This document shows positions 25,801 to 32,500 of a stretch of 34,946 nt of DNA, piece after piece. The position numbers and the translations under genes were made by a program. This DNA comes from Bacilli bacterium. GTDB taxonomy: Bacteria; Bacillota_I; Bacilli_A; ML615J-28; CAG-313. Positions within the stretch are counted from its first letter, which is position 1. The number at the start of each line of letters is the position of its first letter. Location of the stretch: the NCBI GenBank assembly GCA_900752975.1, contig CAADXH010000034.1:1-34946 (forward strand), given 5' to 3'. The notes under the pieces are model-generated. The model saw nothing but the letters and a program-made list of their open reading frames with translations, did no database searches and was not told where the DNA came from.

Positions 25801-26342
25801 TAAGTGATACTACTGATTATGACACAGTGAGTGGAAACACCGTTTCAAGTATCATGACTATTGCATGTGAATCAGTTATTACTAGTAAGATAGTAGGAAC
25901 AATACTCAATGAAATGCTTGGTGAAGCATATCTAAATATTAATCCAAAGAATAGTGATGGCTCATATAAATACGATTTTACTGATCAAGAAACCTTAAGA
26001 AAAGAAGCACAAAACATTGGTAAATTGGTTGATATCAAACATGCTTTAGCAGCTAAAGATCCAGGAGATGCCGAAATTGAAATAGTTGTTGATGCGGTTA
26101 AAAATCTTGAAAAAAGTTCATTAGTAAATGATGCTTTAAAGAAAGTTACAGATGGAGAAGTCACTAAAGATATTAACAATATTGATTTAGAAAATGAATC
26201 ACAAATTATTCAAAATGTATATACTGAATACAAAAATAATGGCAATAATTTTGATCCAACCACAAACCCAGAATTACAAGAAAAGTTAGAAAATTCTGAT
26301 GTTGCCAAGTACTTATTAAAGAAACTTAATATAGTTAAATAA
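22887..26342 (+). CDS. Giant surface protein with CvpA-like membrane region and helical repeats
   Basis: 1151 residues; not a named family I know. Residues 1-180 hold four hydrophobic helices (about 7-29, 35-55, 100-128, 152-180). Their layout resembles CvpA: a short loop LKGWKK after helix 1, and a final helix starting SRLIGLGLGFVRF, like the R-L-x-G-x-x-x-G-x-x-R motif of CvpA. By the positive-inside rule the remaining ~970 residues lie outside the cell. That part is acidic, rich in I/L/D/E/N/K and apparently all-helical, without cysteine-rich or sortase motifs. A ~171-residue unit occurs twice in tandem (residues 607-777 and 778-about 945), sharing NWDTEPDKLVEVFKAIL exactly, and a more diverged third copy lies upstream around residue 516. 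It is a single-gene unit with its own promoter and terminator, followed by a larger relative. Function unknown. Confidence 0.85.
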   Translation: MDYTILKIGFIVFDVIVLMFLGLYLLFSYLKGWKKTILNIVAFLIPFIVYLIISDTILKMVMKIELPGIGSIYDFVLTKVQEAMGEDYKMQETTLELCQSVAISVLRFGTYYLALFVCLLIAQINRIIFHFAFKWFVYPGGDTKIKPNIISRLIGLGLGFVRFIFASVLLFFPIYGIINVAQVGLQDYAVIEELTKENSEETQVDVETFDYEELSKHLGTSISYKVFTLFKDKDTELALPAQYFGSILRVKTSSGTYNIIKEYGKVHVLLDIVSRMEINENTISFEKLTEKDVKTLHNTIGKTKLLEFLAPVIKESVVNELEQKGEEEDLINAVKNINPSHETKVILGALNESFDVLPGLTINLQHPEDVLLEEKLVNCSSNILNKLVQSTIVKTYLLPMLSDELLKAINDTTDQMKDVITPNNLELCIKTDVSELLKLYQALSKNNNLHNFIFNDGEFIIDTDAATKTIEDSIDKIFELSIVKGNEKRLIIFALAKADQDKITYDNLFGSLNPKWQEEGKIIGAIVKEFLSLPKDARDFEKFSIEMLIIKDQENNYVYDKIIKEVSKSELLRNVMVNLLNSFSNGEENNDFKEILGLLNIDSVKNVTSEQFYQELKGLLEILDVLVDTNVLKENAKLNFTDENVELLIDRVFSSIFVKGNEEKIINYLLNKTSINEELAKMDITIAFKNVNWDTEPDKLVEVFKAILQFGSIDELDFNKIISERNSETNPKIVRLFVALRDSGIFEPILFDLIDKTVSDLEYKDLTDLFNFQALRLVDKETFEKEINNLLELVDIIEKTNITGEGELNITDETVDELITKLFDSVITEGKEAGIVDYIITQFNIKQALTNMGITIDVYSDTINWDTEPDKLVEVFKAILKFGDIDKIEYDKIISKRRTNPDTKNNVTNLAKALDGSQVFKPTLYILVEKMIAESGYEVTITDSDKTKIQENGWDKEFDVLFVALDICDNKLSDTTDYDTVSGNTVSSIMTIACESVITSKIVGTILNEMLGEAYLNINPKNSDGSYKYDFTDQETLRKEAQNIGKLVDIKHALAAKDPGDAEIEIVVDAVKNLEKSSLVNDALKKVTDGEVTKDINNIDLENESQIIQNVYTEYKNNGNNFDPTTNPELQEKLENSDVAKYLLKKLNIVK
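24705..25733 (+). repeat. Tandem ~171-residue repeat inside the first giant gene
   Basis: Unit 1 (24705-25217) begins VTSEQFYQELKGLLEIL and unit 2 (25218 to about 25733) begins VDKETFEKEINNLLELV. Both contain the identical stretch NWDTEPDKLVEVFKAIL, at 24960 and 25476, exactly 516 bases apart, followed by FNKIISER / YDKIISKR. A related upstream copy has its tryptophan at 24432, and a shortened one at 25746. Confidence 0.85.
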
Positions 26343-26350
26343 TATGCCTA

Positions 26351-26390
26351 AGAGGTATGACTACTACAATGAGTCATACCTTTTTCTTTT
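26351..26390 (+). terminator. Terminator of the first giant gene
   Basis: GGTATGACT and AGTCATACC form a perfect 9-bp stem, extended outward by A-T and G-T pairs, with a 9-base loop and the tail TTTTTCTTTT. Confidence 0.85.
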
Positions 26391-26455
26391 TAAAATATAT
26401 GAATAAAATAAGATATATTAATTTACGATTTTTTCCTATCGTTATAGTAACTTAA

Positions 26456-26471
26456 TGAAAACGTTTAAACA
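26456..26471. promoter_or_regulatory. Possible catabolite-responsive (cre-like) site
   Basis: TGAAAACGTTTAAA at 26456-26469 matches 13 of 14 positions of the Firmicutes CcpA consensus TGWAANCGNTNWCA. It sits about 60 bases upstream of the -35 box of the second giant gene. One short match in AT-rich DNA is weak evidence. Confidence 0.25.
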
Positions 26472-26529
26472 AAAATTGTCTTTTGATTAAAAAAAAATTC
26501 TAAAATCTGGTAAAACTAAGAATAATTGC

Positions 26530-26558
26530 TTGCAAAAAAATTGACTTTTTGGTACAAT
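26530..26558 (+). promoter_or_regulatory. Promoter of the second giant repeat gene
   Basis: TTGCAA (26530-26535), 17 bases, then TACAAT (26553-26558) preceded by TGG, an extended -10. The gene therefore has its own promoter 37 bases before its ATG. The remaining gap 26391-26529 is AT-rich, with only the possible cre-like site. Confidence 0.6.
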
Positions 26559-26595
26559 AAGTAAGTAAAGTCATAAATAAAAGAGGTGAATTATT

Positions 26596-29500
26596 ATGGA
26601 TTTTAACCAAATTTTACTTTTTGCAGGTTTGGGATTGCTTGCATTAGTAATTTTATTCGCACTTTGGGGCTTTTTAGCAGGTCTAAAAAGGGAACTAAAG
26701 TGTACGGTTGTATTCCTCGTTTTACTAGTATTGGCTTGGCTAGTATTTGGTAATTCTGGTATCCTCTTAAATATGGGCGGATCTGTTTCTGGAGCGCTAA
26801 GAAATATGCTTGGCATGGAAGCGAAAGATGCGACTGTATGGGATACAATTATTGAATACTTAAAGTCAATGAAAGGTTTAAACCTCGCACCATTACTTGA
26901 AAATGGTAAGGAAACATACAACCTAATCTATAACATCTCTTCAGCAGTTGTGACATTTGTACTGCTACTTGTGTCTACACTAGCTGTTGTGATAATTACT
27001 CCAATTATTAGATTAATCACACATATAATTGGATTAATTATAAGAGGTGTTAAAAGAGGTAAAGCCAGAAGACGTGCCAAAGCTGGCATCACTTGTACAG
27101 AAGCTAATTCTGAACCAAGGGATAAAGAGGCTGAGGACGCTGTATTGATTTTACAGGGCGCAGAAAGAGCAAACTCTGTTGTTGTCACTCTTAGTGAGAA
27201 TGAACTTCCACCAAAGAAAAAGACAAAGAAACGTCTTTGGGGTGCCGTTGTAGGTGCTTTAAAATGTGTATTCTTGCTAATAGTGCTATTTGCACCAATA
27301 TCTGGTATTTACTCAATTTTGAAAACAGCATCCCCAGAAACAAGAGGCTTAATCTCAGATCTTGTTGATGGTAATGATGCTGAAGAATCAGTATCGTCTA
27401 GTGGCGGAATGACTGATACAATTTTCGAATTCATTGATGATTATGGTAAGAGTGGATTAGGAAAGTTTATGGAAGGATCTTCATATTTCTTCGGTAATTC
27501 TTTCAGCACTCTATTCTTTGATTCAATGGCAAACATTACAACTGAAAAACAATATATCAGACTTCGTGAAGAACTTATTGTTTATATCAAAGCTGTTAAT
27601 GAATTAAATGGCAACATTGAGGTAGGAACTTGGACAGATGAAGAAGTTGCACGTGCACTAGATCAACTAAAAGATTCAAAATTATTTCCTGAATTCATGC
27701 CTGTTGCGATTGAATATGCCAGTGAAATGAAACCAATTAAGGATGCATTAAATAATGCAAACCAATTTGCTAATTTCTTGAAGTTACGTGATATTGATTG
27801 GGATAGTGATATTGAAACAATTTTAGATGCTTTGAAAGAAGCTTATAAACTTGGATTATTCCCATTAAATGAATTAAATTACTTGACTCTAGATGCAAAT
27901 ATTCTTGCTAATGTATTAGGTACATTAGGTGAGACTGAGTTTATTAATAATGCATTTCCAATTATCATTAAAACGGCGATTAAACTTGAATCAGTAGAAA
28001 AACTCATTGGTGAGTATAACAAAAAACTTAACATAGATGATGTTAATTGGGGCAGTGATTTAGTAGCGTTAGCTAATATTTATGGTTTATTCCAAAAATA
28101 TGGTTATACTGAATTGGATCAAATAACAAGTGGTGAAATGAAAGAATTAGTTAGCCACATTGTTGTTGATAAATTCCAAACAACAGTTGACATCTTAAAT
28201 AAAGTTGTTGAAATGGCACTCTTCAATAGAGTTGTTATTCCGGTAGGACAAGCTGGATTAGATCATTTCTTAAATAGTGACGATAGTGAATTTAAAGATT
28301 TCAGCAATATTGTTAAACTTACTTCTTTAACAGAAAAACAATGGAAAGAAGATTTTAAATCAATTGTTGAAATTGGTAAACTTGCTATTTCAGAACTTAA
28401 CGCATTAAGTCTTGATCCTAAAGAAATGGATTTATCAAGCGACAACGCCATTACAGCAATGAAAGAAATGGTTCAAAAACTATTTACTTTAAATATTTTA
28501 GGTGATGACCAAACTAAGAATGATTTATTGATTGCAGCATTCAAAAAGTTTAATTTATTCAATGAAGAAGATTTATTCTATCATGAATATGGAACTGATA
28601 ATATTAAATCAATACTTGACCAAGTTAACTGGGAAGATGAAGAAGTAGATGGAAAATTGAATATAGGTGAAATTCACACTATTCAAAACCTAATTGATTT
28701 ATTTGGTAAACTAGTTAAACTTGATTCAGTTGATATCAAAAACTTCAATGTAGATGTGAATGCTCTACTAGAAGACGAAGAAGCAATTGACATTTTAGTT
28801 GGTATGCTTGAAGAATTAGTAGATTCTGAATTAACAATGCAATTACTAACTCCTGCTGTTAATAAATATGTTCTTCCAATTACAGATGAATATGATGACG
28901 ACGATTTAATTAAAGATATCTTTAATGAAATTGGTCCTGGTACAGCAGTTGAAGAAATTATTAAAATCGTTCAAGCATTTAAGAGTGCACAAAACTTAGG
29001 ATTATTTAAAGTTTCTAAAGATGGTTTATCAGCTTTAGAATATCAAAAAGTTGATGATATTAAAAATATTATTAATACAATCTTCGATTCAAAATTATTT
29101 GAAGGTTATGAAGGCCGTATTATTCGTATTATTTTAAAAGCAACTAAATTATTAGATGTTGAAAAAGGCTTATTAAATGACATTGATTACACAGGTGAAA
29201 AAGAAATTTTAATCGGTTTCATAGATGAAGTAACTCCTATTTTAACTGATGAAAACTTTAAACTAACTGATGAAAATGGCAATCTATACATAGACAAAGA
29301 TTACATTCTACAACCTGATAATTTCAAACACATTATGAAAGGCTTAGAAATAATAATTGGTACATATCAAATTAACGAAGATGGTAGCTTCACTGAACAA
29401 GGTGGTTCTAACTTAATCGTGACATTGTTACCAAATATTTATGATCGCTATGGAAAAGACCTAGTACCTTCAGACTTTACAGAACTAGTAGATCTTCTAG

Positions 29501-32500
29501 ATATTGACAATCTTACTGGCGAACAACTAGCTAAAGACATTAGACGTTTTGTATTTATCGCAGGACAATTAGTAGAAATGGATATCCAAACTTTATTAGT
29601 TGGTGGATCAATCACTTATACTGATAAACTTCAAAACATTTATAACATTATAGATGCATTATTAAGTATCGAAATGATTAAACCAAAAGATGATGAAATC
29701 TTTGCATGGGTTGTTAATTATGTAGGTACAAAATTAGAAGGCACTATTAAACTAGACAAAGTAACTCCTGAACAATTCAAGGATATTAAATGGCTAGATG
29801 AAGGTGTTGTTGCGAAAGCAGTAGTTAAAGAAATTATTGAATTCTTAAAAGATAATAATTTAACTTCAACTTCTGAACTTCAAAAGTTTATCGAAGATCA
29901 AAAATTCTTATCAGATGATTTCATTACTGATGTTAATGCTAACGCGATTATTAACATTCTACAAGAATTATTAAAGCTTAAGACTTTAGAGTGCTTATCA
30001 CCTATTTTCTTCCAAGCAATAGTAAATCAACTTGCTGAAAGCGGAACAATTGATAACTTCTGGAATGGTGAATTGTCTGGTGAACAATTAATTGATGATT
30101 TAAATTCTCTTCTTGAAATTGCGAAAAAAGCAGTAGACGAATTAAAAGTTGTTGATTTATGGAAAGACGATTTTAAATCAACTATTGAGCTTCCTAAAGC
30201 AAATATAGTTAACGAAATTATTGACATTTTATTTGAAATGAATTTAGTTAAAGGCTATGAATCAAAACTTCTTGAATTCGCATTAGCTAAAGTACTTCCA
30301 ACTGATTTCCCTGCTAAAGCTGATGAGCTTGGTTTAGACGAAATTGCTGATTGGAACAATGAAGCTGCAATGATTAAAGCAATTATTACAAATGTTTTAG
30401 ACATTGCTAAGAATAGTGGTATTGCAACATATAAAGACATTTTTGATTTAGATTTAAGCAATACTGATGTATTAAAAGGCTATGCAAATGCTACTAATAC
30501 AAATTCTATTGCAAATATCATTGATGCTGTTGCAACATCTAAATTAGTTGAAAAAATAGCTAGTCCTGCTTTTAGTTATGTACTAGATAAAGCAACTGGC
30601 AGTTTAGAGATGAATTTAGAATTCTTAAAAGATATAACAGGTGAGGAATTAGTATCAGACTTTGCTAGATTAAGCACAATTTTAAGAAGTGCTGTTGAGC
30701 ATAAAGACGTTTTTGATTTACTATATCCTGACACATTAACTTATGATGAAGTAAGAGTAGCTGAAATTTGCGAAATCGTAAAAACAGCACTTACTGAACT
30801 TGGACATTTTAATCTTTTAAATAAACATGTAGATGAATTATTGTCAACAGTAATAAATTATGCAATTACTCAAGTTGGATTAGAAGACTTATCAGTATCT
30901 GTAGAAGACTTTAGTAATGTTGATTTAAGCAGCGATATGACACATTTAGTAAACATTATCGATATTGCTTATAATATGTTAGTTGGGGCAATAGAAAATG
31001 AAAGTTACAATTACCCAATAACTCTTAAACAAACACTTGACTATATTGACACTGTTATGGATGATGCAACAATTTTATTAGAAGATAATAATGTTACAAG
31101 TGTTGCTGACATCTTAAAGGAAGTTGCTGAAATTGGTATAGTTAAAGCTATACTTCCAGTAGTTGTAAACTATGGTGTTGATAAAGTAGTAGAAATGGGC
31201 TACGACATCTCATTTGTAAAAAATGTACAATTAAGTAGTGAACAACTTGCAAATGATATTATTTGTCTTGCAAATGCAATTATTGATTTAGTAAATCTTC
31301 ATGCAATTGATATTTACAAGAACAAAGTGGTAGAAGTAAATGACTTTGATGTTAATGATCTTAAAAAATTAGTTGATCATTTATCTCAAATGAACATCTT
31401 CAGTCAAATCAAAACAGACTGGGCTGCATTTATTGTTAACTTTGCATTAGACACAGCAAACATTGGCTTTGAAAAGAGATACACTGCAGCTGATTTCGCA
31501 ACAGTAAATTGGCACGCTGATAAAGAAAACGTAAAAGAAGCACTAGTAAGCTTAGTGAATGCGACTCAAAAATTATTCAGTGATGGCATATCAATAGATA
31601 ACATTCAATCATTCATTGAAAAAGAAAAATATCTACAAGATGGTGTTATCAATGATACAGTTATCGATTATGTATTTGATGCATTATCAAATATCGTTAG
31701 TATGACTGTAATTGACGTAATCCTACCAGATGCAATGAGATTTGGATTACAAAAAGTTGTAGATTTAAATATTGAAATTTTAAAGAACATTAACATAGAT
31801 GTTGATAACTTAAAGATTGATGAGTTAGACCTACAAGGTTTGACAGCATCAGATTTAGGTGATGCATTTAAATTCCTTGGTGTAGTTGCTAAGGCAGCTG
31901 TAAACTTTGGAGCAATAGAATATGTAAGAACAGAAGACATCGCAAATATTGATTTATTAACATTATTACCAATATTTGAAGCATTAAAGACTGAAACAGG
32001 TCAAGCACAAGTAGGCAAATACATTAATGGTGTATTAGCAACGGCAGCGAACATAGTATTAGACATGTTAAACACTGAAGCAGATGCATCAGCAAAAGAC
32101 TTCGGAGAAGTAGATGTTGAAAACGCTGCTGAACAATTAAGCAACATAATTACAGCTTTAGATACTATCCTTAAAGAAGCATCTACAGCATTACCAGAAA
32201 TTAAGAGATTATCAGGTATATTAAATCTTGATTTCGCAAATATTGATATTAAATCTGTAGTTACAAGCGAAATGGCTAGAGCTGCAGTTGATGCTATTCA
32301 AGCATTATTTAATATAAAAGTTTTACAAACGGTATTACCAAAAATTGTAAAAGTTGGTTTATCACTAGTAGAAAGTAAAATCCCAGCCGATTTAGATTTA
32401 TCATTCTTATTAGATGATTTAAAGAATGAAGCTATTTTAGGCGAACAATTAGCCTCTGATATTAAGACAATAGGTGAAATAATTAAAGCAGTGATAGATT

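Noticed and set aside
26541..26558. TTGACT at 26541-26546 as the -35 of the second giant gene
   Set aside because: Its spacing to TACAAT is 6 bases; TTGCAA at 26530-26535 has the correct 17-base spacing.
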